Part shown: positions 37,502 through 46,375 of the stretch, in pieces | Numbering within the stretch: position 1 is the first letter of the stretch | Layout: each line of letters opens with the position of its first letter | From: Roseiarcus sp963820775 | GTDB lineage: Bacteria; Pseudomonadota; Alphaproteobacteria; Rhizobiales; Beijerinckiaceae | Reading direction: 5' to 3' | Assembly (NCBI GenBank): GCA_963820775.1 | Contig: CAWGBF010000015.1 | Coordinates: 496,001 to 560,000 of the forward strand | Length of the DNA stretch: 64,000 bases | The notes under the pieces: model-generated | The model's input: only the letters and a program-made list of their open reading frames with translations | Database searches by the model: none | Told to the model about the DNA's origin: nothing | Program-made: the position numbers and the translations under genes

Positions 37502-37915
37502 ATGACGCTGGAACAGATTTTCGACATCGCCAGGCCCAAGCGGTATCTCGTCGTGTCATCCGCAAATAAATCCGGAGCGCCAGAGGCGGCGCTGATGGGC
37601 TTCGCCTTGACGCCGGCGAACGAGATCGTGTTTGACACGTTGTCGACCAGCCGCAAGGCGGTCAATCTGGCGAGCAACCCTGCCGCCGCGCTGGTCATCG
37701 GCTGGGACGACAATATCTCGCTCCAGATTGAAGGCGTAGCACGCCGACCGGTCGGCGACGACTTGGCGAGCGCCAAGGCGGCCTATTTCCGCCAATGGCC
37801 GGACGGTCGGGCCCGCGAGAACTGGCCCAATATCGCCTATGTGGTCGTGCAGCCGAAGTGGATACGATACTCCAACTATTCCGGAGCTCCGATCGTCGAG
37901 GAGTTCAGGCTTTAG
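37502..37915 (+). CDS. pyridoxamine 5'-phosphate oxidase-family protein
   Basis: 137 residues with the split-barrel FMN-binding fold: RYLVVSSANKSGAPEAALMG, NEIVFDTLSTSRKAVNLASN and AALVIGWDDNISLQIEGVAR. The end (YVVVQPKWIRYSNYSGAP) is typical of the general PPOX/heme-utilisation group rather than PdxH itself. It probably binds a flavin or related cofactor; substrate unknown. It diverges from acyP across 66 bp. Confidence 0.8.
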   Translation: MTLEQIFDIARPKRYLVVSSANKSGAPEAALMGFALTPANEIVFDTLSTSRKAVNLASNPAAALVIGWDDNISLQIEGVARRPVGDDLASAKAAYFRQWPDGRARENWPNIAYVVVQPKWIRYSNYSGAPIVEEFRL

Positions 37916-38025
37916 ACGCCGGATTGGCTGAGACTTACGCCATTGCCCTGATAGAGTTCGACGTTTATACGCGGGCCGCCATGCTTACGTCGATTGGTGT
38001 CGGCGAGTGAGCTGAAGGAGTCTTG

Positions 38026-39984
38026 ATGATCCACGTCACCTTTCCTGATGGGGCTGAGCGCGCTTATGAGCCTGGCGTCTCGGGCCTTGACATCGCCAAA
38101 TCCATTTCCCCCTCTCTCGCCAAGCGCGCCGTGGCGATGGTCCGCGACGGCGAGCTTGCCGACCTCGCGGACGCGGTCGATCGCGACGCGACGCTCGAGT
38201 TCATCGCGCGCGAGGATCCCCGGGCGCTCGAGCTGATCCGCCACGACGCGGCGCACGTTCTCGCCGAAGCCGTGCAGTCGCTGTGGCCGGGAACGCAGGT
38301 CACCATTGGCCCGGTGATCGAGAACGGCTTCTACTACGACTTCTTCCGCAACGCCCCGTTCACGCCCGAGGATTTCCCGGCGATCGAGAAGCGCATGCGG
38401 GAGATCATCGCCCGCGACGAGCGGTTCGAGAAGACCGTCGTCTCGCGCGAGGAGGCGAAGAGCCGGTTCGAAAAGAAGGGCGAAGCGTTCAAGATCGAGT
38501 TGATCGACGCCATTCCCCCCGATCAGGAGCTGAAGTTCTATAGCCAGGGCGAGTGGACCGACCTTTGTCGCGGGCCGCACATGACCTCGACCGGAAAGGT
38601 CGGGGACGCCTTCAGGCTGATGAAGGTCGCCGGCGCCTATTGGCGCGGCGACTCGACCAAGCCGATGTTGTCGCGCATCTATGCGACCGCATTCGCGAAG
38701 AAGGAGGAGCTCGACGCCTATCTGAAGCAACTCGAGGAGGCCGAGAAGCGCGATCATCGCAAGCTAGCGCGCGAGATGGACCTGTTCCACACCCAAGAGG
38801 AGGGGCCGGGCTCTATTTTTTGGCATCCGAAGGGTTGGAGCTTGTTCCAAACACTGGTCGCCTATATGCGGCGACGTCTTGCCGCCGATTATCAGGAGGT
38901 CAACGCGCCGCAGGTGCTCGACAAACATCTGTGGGAGATCTCCGGGCATTGGGGCTGGTATCGCGAGAGCATGTTCATGTGCCGTCCGGCCGGTGAGGAG
39001 GCCGAGACCGAGGATCTGCGCGTCTATGCGCTGAAACCCATGAACTGCCCGGGCCACGTGCAGATCTTCAAGCACGGCCTGCGCTCCTATCGCGAGCTGC
39101 CGCTGCGTTTCGCGGAATTTGGCGCGGTCAACCGTTACGAGCCGTCGGGCGCGCTGCACGGCCTGATGCGAGTGCGCGCCTTTACCCAGGACGATGCGCA
39201 TATTTTCTGTACCGAAGAGCAGATGGCCGAGGAATGTCACAAGATCAATGAACTGATCTTGTCAGCCTACGGCCACTTCGGGTTCGACAAGATCGTGGTG
39301 AAACTCTCGACCCGGCCGGAGAAGCGGGTCGGAACGGACGCCATGTGGGATCACGCGGAAGCGGTGATGACCCGGGTGCTGGACGAGATCCGGCTGCGCC
39401 ACGGCAACATTGTCACGACGGCGCTCAACCCGGGCGAGGGTGCGTTCTATGGGCCGAAGTTCGAATATGTGCTGCGCGACGCGATCGGCCGCGATTGGCA
39501 GTGCGGCACAACCCAGGTCGATTTCAACCTGCCGGAGCGCTTCGGCGCTTTCTATATTGGAGGGAACAGCGAAAAGACGACGCCGGTGATGATCCATCGC
39601 GCCATCTGCGGCTCGATGGAGCGCTTCATAGGCATCTTGCTCGAACACCACGCGGGCCACCTGCCATTGTGGCTCGCGCCGGTCCAGATCGTGATCTGCA
39701 CCATCACCAGCGACGCCGACGACGCCGCGCATCAATTCGCCGCCGCGGCCAAGAAGCGGGGCTTGAGAGTCGAGACCGACTTACGCAACGAGAAGATCAA
39801 CTACAAAGTCCGTGAACACTCGTTGGCGAAGACACCTGTCCTCATTGCTCTTGGACGCAAGGAAGCAAGCGAAAACACCGTGTCCTTGCGCCGCCTCGGC
39901 TCCAATGCGCAGACGGCGATGGGCGCGGAGGAAGCGCTGGAGGCGCTGGTCGGCGAGGCTATGCCTCCAGACCTCCGAGGATAA
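38026..39984 (+). CDS. thrS: threonyl-tRNA synthetase
   Basis: 652 residues, class II synthetase. The N-terminal TGS domain (residues 1-60), the editing domain with HDAAHVLAEAVQ and a zinc-containing catalytic core are all present: MNCPGHVQIFKHGLRSYREL, RYEPSGALHGLMRVRAFTQD and the C-terminal motif 3 ICGSMERFIGILLEHHAG. The anticodon-binding domain closes the protein. The ATG at 38026 follows GAAGGAG; the preceding TTG is in frame but less likely. Confidence 0.97.
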   Translation: MIHVTFPDGAERAYEPGVSGLDIAKSISPSLAKRAVAMVRDGELADLADAVDRDATLEFIAREDPRALELIRHDAAHVLAEAVQSLWPGTQVTIGPVIENGFYYDFFRNAPFTPEDFPAIEKRMREIIARDERFEKTVVSREEAKSRFEKKGEAFKIELIDAIPPDQELKFYSQGEWTDLCRGPHMTSTGKVGDAFRLMKVAGAYWRGDSTKPMLSRIYATAFAKKEELDAYLKQLEEAEKRDHRKLAREMDLFHTQEEGPGSIFWHPKGWSLFQTLVAYMRRRLAADYQEVNAPQVLDKHLWEISGHWGWYRESMFMCRPAGEEAETEDLRVYALKPMNCPGHVQIFKHGLRSYRELPLRFAEFGAVNRYEPSGALHGLMRVRAFTQDDAHIFCTEEQMAEECHKINELILSAYGHFGFDKIVVKLSTRPEKRVGTDAMWDHAEAVMTRVLDEIRLRHGNIVTTALNPGEGAFYGPKFEYVLRDAIGRDWQCGTTQVDFNLPERFGAFYIGGNSEKTTPVMIHRAICGSMERFIGILLEHHAGHLPLWLAPVQIVICTITSDADDAAHQFAAAAKKRGLRVETDLRNEKINYKVREHSLAKTPVLIALGRKEASENTVSLRRLGSNAQTAMGAEEALEALVGEAMPPDLRG

Positions 39985-40091
39985 CTTCGGCGCTGGTTGG
40001 GAGGGCGGAACTCGTCAATTGCCTTGATTTGGATCAAGGTCCGGACCAAGATTTTTCGGCGTGGCTACGGCGGCGAGGAGATTCGGCGGCG

Positions 40092-40283
40092 ATGAATGTT
40101 CCGATCAGCGAGGCCAAGGCGCGTTTGACCGATCTGGTGCGACGGGCGGAGGCCGGGGACGAGGTCGTTCTGACTCGTCACGGGCGTCGGGTCGTGAGGC
40201 TGGCTCCGGTGCTGGAGCGGCCGGCGAGGGAACTCGGGCGGAACACGACCGTTGAGAGATTGCGGCTTCTCGGGGACGCGTAG
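40092..40283 (+). CDS. Phd/YefM-type antitoxin without an adjacent toxin
   Basis: 63 residues beginning MNVPISEAKARLTDLVRRAE, AGDEVVLTRHGRRVVRLAPV: the N-terminal DNA-binding domain of Phd/YefM antitoxins. An open frame extends to 40029 but lacks homology. Such genes normally precede a VapC, Doc or RelE-type toxin by a few bases; here the next 240 bp contain none, so it is orphaned or its toxin has been lost. Confidence 0.75.
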   Translation: MNVPISEAKARLTDLVRRAEAGDEVVLTRHGRRVVRLAPVLERPARELGRNTTVERLRLLGDA

Positions 40284-40377
40284 GGATATCGACGCTCCGG
40301 CGCCGCGCCTCGACTCTATTCGGCGACGCGGACCGATCGGCGGTACGACTATAGCGCTTTGTCGTGGTTTCTTCAGC

Positions 40378-40500
40378 TCAGGTCTTGGCGTTGGTTTTTG
40401 TCGGCCAGTCTTTCTGGCGCTTACGATTTGACCCTCTGCGGAAGCGATCGGCTTTCGGCACGGACTTTGCCTCCTTCCGTTTTGCCTGCAAAAGCTCCAT
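40378..40500 (-). CDS. possible 40-residue basic protein
   Basis: A minus-strand frame from ATG 40500 to the stop at 40378 encodes a lysine/arginine-rich peptide (MELLQAKRKEAKSVPKADRF, then RKRQKDWPTKTNAKT). Composition is protein-like, unlike most antisense frames nearby, but no ribosome site is seen and it starts 24 bp from the divergent xdhA ATG. Otherwise the 240 bp between the antitoxin gene and xdhA hold nothing recognisable. Confidence 0.25.
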   Translation of the reverse strand: MELLQAKRKEAKSVPKADRFRRGSNRKRQKDWPTKTNAKT

Positions 40501-40524
40501 ATGGCGGAGGGTCGAGGAGCGACT

Positions 40525-42018
40525 ATGTCCTTTAAGGCCATACCAATCGACGCGCGTGGCGCGCTGCGCTTTCGTTTTCGCGGCGAAGATGTTGCGCTCG
40601 AACAATTCTCCCCGCGCGCGACGGTCCTTGACTGGCTGCGGGAGGAGATGGGAGCCAAGGGAACGAAGGAAGGCTGCGCCGAGGGGGATTGCGGCGCATG
40701 CACCGTGGTGCTGGCGCGGCTTAAGGGCGGTCGGCTTGCCTACGAGCCGTTCAACGCCTGCATTCTACTCTTGGGCCAGCTCGACGGCGCCGAGCTGATC
40801 ACGATCGAGGATCTCGCCTCAGGCGGCGACCTGCATCCGCTGCAAGAGGCGATGGTCGACGCTCACGCCTCGCAATGCGGCTTCTGCACGCCTGGAATCG
40901 TGATGAGCCTGTTCGCAGCCTACCATTCGGGCGCGCCGCAAACCTATTCGGGGCTCTGCGACCAGCTCGCGGGGAATCTCTGCCGATGCACCGGTTATCG
41001 TCCGATCCTCACGGCGGCCTTGGACACGTGCAACGGCGCGCCGGTCGACCAATTCGCGGCATCGGCGCGCGAACACGCTGGGGTGCTCGCCGCCCTCGGC
41101 GACCATAAAGATGTGTTCGTTGGCGGCGAGGCTGCCTTCTTCGCCGCCCCGGCGACCCTCGATTCGCTGGCGGCGCTCTATGCGCGCTTTCCCGACGCGA
41201 CCCTTGTTGGCGGGGCGACGGATGTTGGGCTCTGGATCACCAAGCAATTGCGCGACCTGAAGCGCGTGATTTGGCTCGGTAGGGTCGCGGGGCTGGACAG
41301 CTTCGTCGAGAGCAGCGGAGACGGCGCGCTTTTGATTGGGGCGGGCGTTACGCTGGCGGACGCCATGCCGCGGCTTGGCACGATTCACGCCGACTTAGGC
41401 GAGTTGTTGCGTCGTTTCGGATCGAAGCAGGTGCGGGCGAGCGGAACTGTCGGCGGAAACATCGCCAACGGTTCGCCAATCGGCGATCTGGCGCCAGCCC
41501 TGATCGCGCTTGGCGGCAGGGTGGTGCTGCGCAAGGGAGGCAACACGCGCGCTGTGCCTCTCGAAGACTTCTTCATTGCTTACGGCAAGCAGGATCGCGA
41601 GCCCGGCGAGTTCGTCCTGGCGGTCGAGGCGCCGCGGCTCGCGCCCCACCAGCGCTACCGCGCTTTCAAAGTCTCCAAACGCTTCGACGAGGACATTTCC
41701 GCGGTCATGCTGGCGGCGCGATTCGACCTCGACGGACGGAAAATTGTTGCCGCGCGCGTTGCCTGCGGCGGTATGGCGGCGACTCCGAAGCGCGCTGCGA
41801 GAGCTGAGCGCGCCCTCAAAGGCGCGAGCCTCGATGAACCCGCGACTTGGCGCTTTGCGCGTGAGGCGATCGGCGAGGACTTCACCCCGCTCACCGACAT
41901 GCGCGCTACCGCGGCCTATCGGAAGACGGTCGCCGCCAATCTGCTCGAGAAGACGCTCATCGAGATCTCCGGCGGGAGCGCGCCGACCCGGATCGGAGTT
42001 CTCGATGCCGTCGGGTGA
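40525..42018 (+). CDS. xdhA: xanthine dehydrogenase small subunit
   Basis: 497 residues. XdhA carries two [2Fe-2S] clusters and FAD and passes electrons from the molybdenum site to NAD. Cluster ligands are in GCAEGDCGACTVVL, ASQCGFCTPGIVMSL and GNLCRCTGYRPIL; the FAD domain starts FVGGEAAFFAAP with LVGGATDVGLWITKQ. The ATG at 40525 follows GAGGAGC. The stop overlaps xdhB by 14 bp, so the two subunits are translated together. Confidence 0.95.
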   Translation: MSFKAIPIDARGALRFRFRGEDVALEQFSPRATVLDWLREEMGAKGTKEGCAEGDCGACTVVLARLKGGRLAYEPFNACILLLGQLDGAELITIEDLASGGDLHPLQEAMVDAHASQCGFCTPGIVMSLFAAYHSGAPQTYSGLCDQLAGNLCRCTGYRPILTAALDTCNGAPVDQFAASAREHAGVLAALGDHKDVFVGGEAAFFAAPATLDSLAALYARFPDATLVGGATDVGLWITKQLRDLKRVIWLGRVAGLDSFVESSGDGALLIGAGVTLADAMPRLGTIHADLGELLRRFGSKQVRASGTVGGNIANGSPIGDLAPALIALGGRVVLRKGGNTRAVPLEDFFIAYGKQDREPGEFVLAVEAPRLAPHQRYRAFKVSKRFDEDISAVMLAARFDLDGRKIVAARVACGGMAATPKRAARAERALKGASLDEPATWRFAREAIGEDFTPLTDMRATAAYRKTVAANLLEKTLIEISGGSAPTRIGVLDAVG

Positions 42019-44326
42019 CGAGGCCGACCTCGCTCTGGCGACTGCGGTTGTTTACAAGCCGCTGCCGCATGATTCCGCTCGTCTGCATGTCCAGGGCGCG
42101 GCGACCTACGTCGACGATATCGGCGAGCCGGCTGGCACGTTGCATATCGCGATTGGCATGGCGAACAAGGCCAGCGGCGAGCTGAAAAGCCTGCATCTCG
42201 AAGCCGTGCGCGCCGCGCCCGGAGTTGTCGTTGTTCTGACGGCGGCGGATATTCCGGGCAAGAACGACATTGCGCCGGTTTTCGCCGACGAGCCCCTCTT
42301 CGTCGAACAAGATGTGATGTTCCACGGCCAGGCTTTGTTCGCCGTGGTCGCCCGCACGCGTGACCAGGCGCGCCGGGCGACGCGGCGCGCCAAGATTGAA
42401 ATCGAGGCCGGCGCGCCGGCGGTCACGATCGAGGATGCGCTTGTCAGCGGCGCGCGAGTCCAAGACGACTATTCGTTCGGGCGCGGCGACGCGGCGACCT
42501 CGATCGGGAAGGCCGGACATCGGTTGGAGGGCCAGTTTTCAATCGGCGGACAGGAGCATTTTTATCTCGAAGGGCAAGCGTCCTTCGCCTTTTCTGGCGA
42601 AGCGGACGAGATGACCGTACACGCTTCGACGCAGGACCCGACCGAGACGCAACACATCGTCGCTCGCATCCTTGGAATACCGGACGCGTTCGTCACCGTG
42701 GAGACGCGCCGCATGGGCGGCGGCTTCGGCGGCAAGGAAAGTCAGGCTTGCGCCTGGGCGGCGATTGCCGCGCTCGCCGCGCGTGTGACGGGGCGACCGT
42801 GCAAAATCCGCCTCGATCGCGATGATGATTTCGCCCTGACCGGCAAGCGCCATGATTTCCGAGCCGATTGGCGAGTGGGCTACGACGACAAGGGCGTGAT
42901 CGGGGGTTACGAAGTGGCGCTCAACGCGCGCTGCGGCTGTTCCGCGGACCTCTCGCCCGGCGTCTGTGACCGCGCGATGTTTCATGCCGGCAACGGCTAC
43001 TGGCTGCCTGACGTTTCGATTCTCACCCGCCGCCTCAAGACCAACACCGTATCCAACACCGCATTCAGAGGGTTTGGCGGCCCTCAGGGCATGATCGCCA
43101 TCGAGCGTGTCATGGACGCAATTGCGCGCGAGCGCGGTCTCGATCCACTCGACGTCCGCAAGGCCAATCTGCTGCGTGCGGGCTTCGAACGCACGCCCTA
43201 TAATCAGACCGTCGAGGACTATGAGACCCAACGGGCGATTATCGAGGACCTCGAGGCTTCGAGCGACTATCGCGCCCGCCGCGAGCGGATCGCAGCTTTC
43301 AATGCAGAGAGCCCGATCATTAAGCGCGGCATCGCGCTGACGCCGGTGATGTTCGGCATTTCATTCACGCTGATTCCGCTCAATCAGGCGACCGCGCTGG
43401 TGCACGTCTATTCCGACGGCTCGATTCATCTCAACCACGGCGGCACGGAGATGGGGCAGGGGCTGTTCACCAAGGTCGCGCAGATCGTGGCTGAAGAGTT
43501 CGGCGTGCCGTTGCATTTCGTCCGCATAACCGCGACCAACACCGCTAAAGTCCCGAACGCCTCGCCGACTGCCGCTTCGTCCGGGACCGATCTCAACGGC
43601 ATGGCGGCGAAAATCGCCGCCGCCGCGATCCGGCAAAGGATGGCGGCTCATGCGGCGGGAGCCTGGAACGTCGCGCCTGGGGCGGTCGAGTTCCGCGACG
43701 CGCGCGTGTTCGCCGGCAACGTCTCCATGAGCTTCGGCGAGCTCGCCAAAGCTTGCCGGCTGGCGCGCGTGCAACTGTCAAATGCTGGTTATTACAAGAC
43801 GCCAGAGATCCACTGGGATCGTCTCAGGGCGAAGGGACGTCCCTTCCTCTACTTCGCCTATGGCGCCGCCTGCTCGGAAGTCGCCATCGACACGCTGACC
43901 GGCGAGATGCGGGTGCTGCGCGCCGACCTGTTGCATGATGTCGGCGCGTCGATCAATCCAGCGATCGACATGGGACAGGTTGAAGGCGCTTTCATCCAAG
44001 GCATGGGGTGGCTGACGACTGAGGAACTTGTGTATGGCGCCGATGGAAGGCTGCTCACCCACGCGCCCGCGACCTACAAGATCCCCGTCGCCTCCGACGC
44101 GCCTCCGATCTTCAACACCCGGCTTTATACTCGGCCGAATCCGACCCCAAGCATTTACCGATCGAAGGCCGTCGGCGAGCCGCCGTTGATGCATGGAATT
44201 TCAGTCTATTCCGCGATCCTCGACGCGGTTCATGCGACGAATCCGAGAGGGCAGCCGAAGCTCGATCCGCCATGCACGCCGGAATCGATCCTGAAAGCGA
44301 TCGCCTCATTGAACGGGGTGATGTGA
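42005..44326 (+). CDS. xdhB: xanthine dehydrogenase molybdenum-binding subunit
   Basis: 773 residues, oxidises hypoxanthine and xanthine to urate at a molybdopterin centre. ETRRMGGGFGGKESQACAWA, the substrate-channel RLKTNTVSNTAFRGFGGPQG with its Arg, HGGTEMGQGLFTKVAQI and the C-terminal KAVGEPPLMHGISVY with the catalytic Glu are present. A longer frame runs back to 41510 inside xdhA but is a shadow. Confidence 0.96.
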   Translation: MPSGDEADLALATAVVYKPLPHDSARLHVQGAATYVDDIGEPAGTLHIAIGMANKASGELKSLHLEAVRAAPGVVVVLTAADIPGKNDIAPVFADEPLFVEQDVMFHGQALFAVVARTRDQARRATRRAKIEIEAGAPAVTIEDALVSGARVQDDYSFGRGDAATSIGKAGHRLEGQFSIGGQEHFYLEGQASFAFSGEADEMTVHASTQDPTETQHIVARILGIPDAFVTVETRRMGGGFGGKESQACAWAAIAALAARVTGRPCKIRLDRDDDFALTGKRHDFRADWRVGYDDKGVIGGYEVALNARCGCSADLSPGVCDRAMFHAGNGYWLPDVSILTRRLKTNTVSNTAFRGFGGPQGMIAIERVMDAIARERGLDPLDVRKANLLRAGFERTPYNQTVEDYETQRAIIEDLEASSDYRARRERIAAFNAESPIIKRGIALTPVMFGISFTLIPLNQATALVHVYSDGSIHLNHGGTEMGQGLFTKVAQIVAEEFGVPLHFVRITATNTAKVPNASPTAASSGTDLNGMAAKIAAAAIRQRMAAHAAGAWNVAPGAVEFRDARVFAGNVSMSFGELAKACRLARVQLSNAGYYKTPEIHWDRLRAKGRPFLYFAYGAACSEVAIDTLTGEMRVLRADLLHDVGASINPAIDMGQVEGAFIQGMGWLTTEELVYGADGRLLTHAPATYKIPVASDAPPIFNTRLYTRPNPTPSIYRSKAVGEPPLMHGISVYSAILDAVHATNPRGQPKLDPPCTPESILKAIASLNGVM

Positions 44327-44335
44327 GGGGTGGCG

Positions 44336-45337
44336 ATGAGAGCCTTCCGCCGTCTCATTGAAGCGATCGAAGTCGAGGGTTCGGCGGCCTTGGTGACGCT
44401 CGCGCGGGTCGAGGGCTCGAGTCCGCGCGAAGCCGGTGCGCGCATGGTGGTGCGGCCGTCGGGCGGCTTTCACGGCACGATCGGCGGCGGGGCGCTCGAA
44501 TTTGCCGCGCTCGAAGCGGCAAATGAGACTCTTCGAAGAGGCCGCGGGCCAGCGGCGCGCCGTTCGCTCGCGCTCGGACCCGAGCTCGGCCAATGCTGCG
44601 GCGGGCGAGTCGAGTGGCGCGTCGAAACATTTGACCGGCGTGACCTAGACGATCTTTCGCCACTGGCGATCGCTGAAAGGGGCGCCTCAGCGACGCTCAG
44701 CGCGCGGCTCGGGCTGGACGGACGGATCCAGCGTACGCTCGGGTCAAGCGCCAGCCAGCGTAAGCTGGCGCGTCTCGCCGACGATAGCTGGACCGAACCC
44801 ATCGGCGTGCTGGCGCGCGCGGTCTATCTGTTCGGCGCCGGTCACGTCGGACGGGCGTTGGCGCTCGCGCTCGCGCCGCTGCCTTTCGCGGTGCGCTGGA
44901 TCGATCCCAGGCGCGACGCGTTTCCGGCACACACACCCGCGAACGTGACGCTCATTCATGCGCCGGAACCTGCGACCGAACTCGCCAGCGCGCCCGACAA
45001 CGCGCTCGTCGTCGTGATGACCCATTCGCACGCGCTTGATCTCGAAATCGTCGCCGAGGCGCTGCGGGCTGAGCGCTTCGGCTATGTCGGCCTCATTGGC
45101 TCGGCGACGAAGCGAGGCCGGTTCTTGAGCCAGATGCGCGCGGCGGGCCTGACGGAGGTTCACCTCGCCCGCCTCGTCTGCCCGATTGGGGTGCCGGGCC
45201 TCGAATCGAAGGACCCGGCGGTGATCGCCGCCTCGACCGCCGCGCAGCTTCTCATCGTCGGCGAGAGCCTAGCGGCGGAGGAGGATAAGGCGCCAAGCGC
45301 AAAACTCTGGCGTGATTCGCGGGCTTCCGCGCCTTGA
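44336..45337 (+). CDS. xdhC: xanthine dehydrogenase accessory protein XdhC
   Basis: 333 residues. XdhC binds the molybdenum cofactor, promotes its sulphuration and inserts it into XdhB. The N-terminal domain has ALVTLARVEGSSPREAGARM and FHGTIGGGALEFAALEAA, with the conserved GQCCGGRVEWRVE; the C-terminal Rossmann part shows VYLFGAGHVGRALALAL and GYVGLIGSATKRGRF. Only 9 bp separate it from xdhB. The GTG at 44330 is an alternative start. Confidence 0.94.
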   Translation: MRAFRRLIEAIEVEGSAALVTLARVEGSSPREAGARMVVRPSGGFHGTIGGGALEFAALEAANETLRRGRGPAARRSLALGPELGQCCGGRVEWRVETFDRRDLDDLSPLAIAERGASATLSARLGLDGRIQRTLGSSASQRKLARLADDSWTEPIGVLARAVYLFGAGHVGRALALALAPLPFAVRWIDPRRDAFPAHTPANVTLIHAPEPATELASAPDNALVVVMTHSHALDLEIVAEALRAERFGYVGLIGSATKRGRFLSQMRAAGLTEVHLARLVCPIGVPGLESKDPAVIAASTAAQLLIVGESLAAEEDKAPSAKLWRDSRASAP

Positions 45338-45413
45338 GCATCTCGACCGTCAAGTCAGTTTGACGCCGCCGGGTCGTAGGGAGCCGCCGCGCAAAAAAAG
45401 GCCTCGCATCGCT

Positions 45414-46154
45414 TTATGAGCGGCGCTTGCGTGCGACGCGTTTGGCCTTGGCGGGCGGCTTAGGTTTCGCCCTAGTTTCAACAAGCGCCGCAATACGCGC
45501 CTGGACATCGGCGCCGTTCGACTTCAGTCGCTCTCCGATGCGACCGACTTCCTCGTCCGAAAGTATGGCCGGCCGGCCGAGAGAAAGGGCGATTGCGTAG
45601 AGTTTGGCGAGCGTTTCGAGCTCCCGCGCCCGGACCAGCGCCGCCTCCAATGTTGTGCCGGTGGTCACCGCGCAATAGTTGCTGAGCAGAACCGCATGGC
45701 TTTGGTCCAGCGCCTCGAGCGTCAGGCCCGCCAGTTCCTTGGTGCCGGCGGGCGCATATTTGGCGCACCGGACGATCGGTGCGCCAAATAGCGCGATCAT
45801 CGAATGCGCAGCCGGGATGGGTTTGCGCGCCATAGCCAGAGCGGTGGCGTAAGGCGACTGGAAACGCACAATCCCGCCGATATCCGGACGGGCTCGCACA
45901 ATATCGAGATGAATTCGCCATTCGCCTGTTGGCTTCATCGGCCCTTTCCAGGCGCCATATTCGCCGACTAAAGGCATGAGCGCGATCATCGCCGGCCGGA
46001 GGCCTGTGTAGTTCGCGCCGCTCGGCGTGATGAGCAGCGAATCGTCGAAGCGCGCTGAAATGTCGCCCATAAGGGCGCCGCCCGGTCCAGCGGCGACGAC
46101 GGTTGCGCCGTGTGCGATGATCGATTCGCGCAGCGCCTTCTCAGTCGTGGCCAT
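45414..46154 (-). CDS. class II aldolase/adducin homologue lacking its zinc ligands
   Basis: 246 residues. The class II aldolase fold is recognisable from GDISARFDDSLLITPSGANY, GEWRIHLDIVRARPDIGGIV and SPYATALAMARKPIPAAHS. In active members zinc is held by the HxH before SPYAT and by the His of SNHG; here these are R97-F98-Q99 and Y160, so all three histidines are gone, while the equivalent catalytic Glu (E78) remains. It is therefore probably not an aldolase, and may be structural or regulatory. A lysine/arginine-rich 20-residue tail (KPKPPAKAKRVARKRR) is added. It converges on xdhABC and diverges from matB. Confidence 0.82.
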   Translation of the reverse strand: MATTEKALRESIIAHGATVVAAGPGGALMGDISARFDDSLLITPSGANYTGLRPAMIALMPLVGEYGAWKGPMKPTGEWRIHLDIVRARPDIGGIVRFQSPYATALAMARKPIPAAHSMIALFGAPIVRCAKYAPAGTKELAGLTLEALDQSHAVLLSNYCAVTTGTTLEAALVRARELETLAKLYAIALSLGRPAILSDEEVGRIGERLKSNGADVQARIAALVETRAKPKPPAKAKRVARKRRS

Positions 46155-46375
46155 GTCCCCCGCTTTCGTTCAGCGCCAGTCGGCGTTTCGAATCCGCTTT
46201 TGTGGGAAGATCGCTCAGGAAATCAAGTCGCAAGCTGGTGGCTGAGGCCATGACACGGATCTCGGTCCGGCGGCGCGACTCTTGTATCCTCTCGCGTTTG
46301 CGCGCCGCGCCGGCCTATAATGCATGCAACCGCCGACTCGAAGCGCTGGCTCGAGCTTCTCAATCTGGAGACCAC

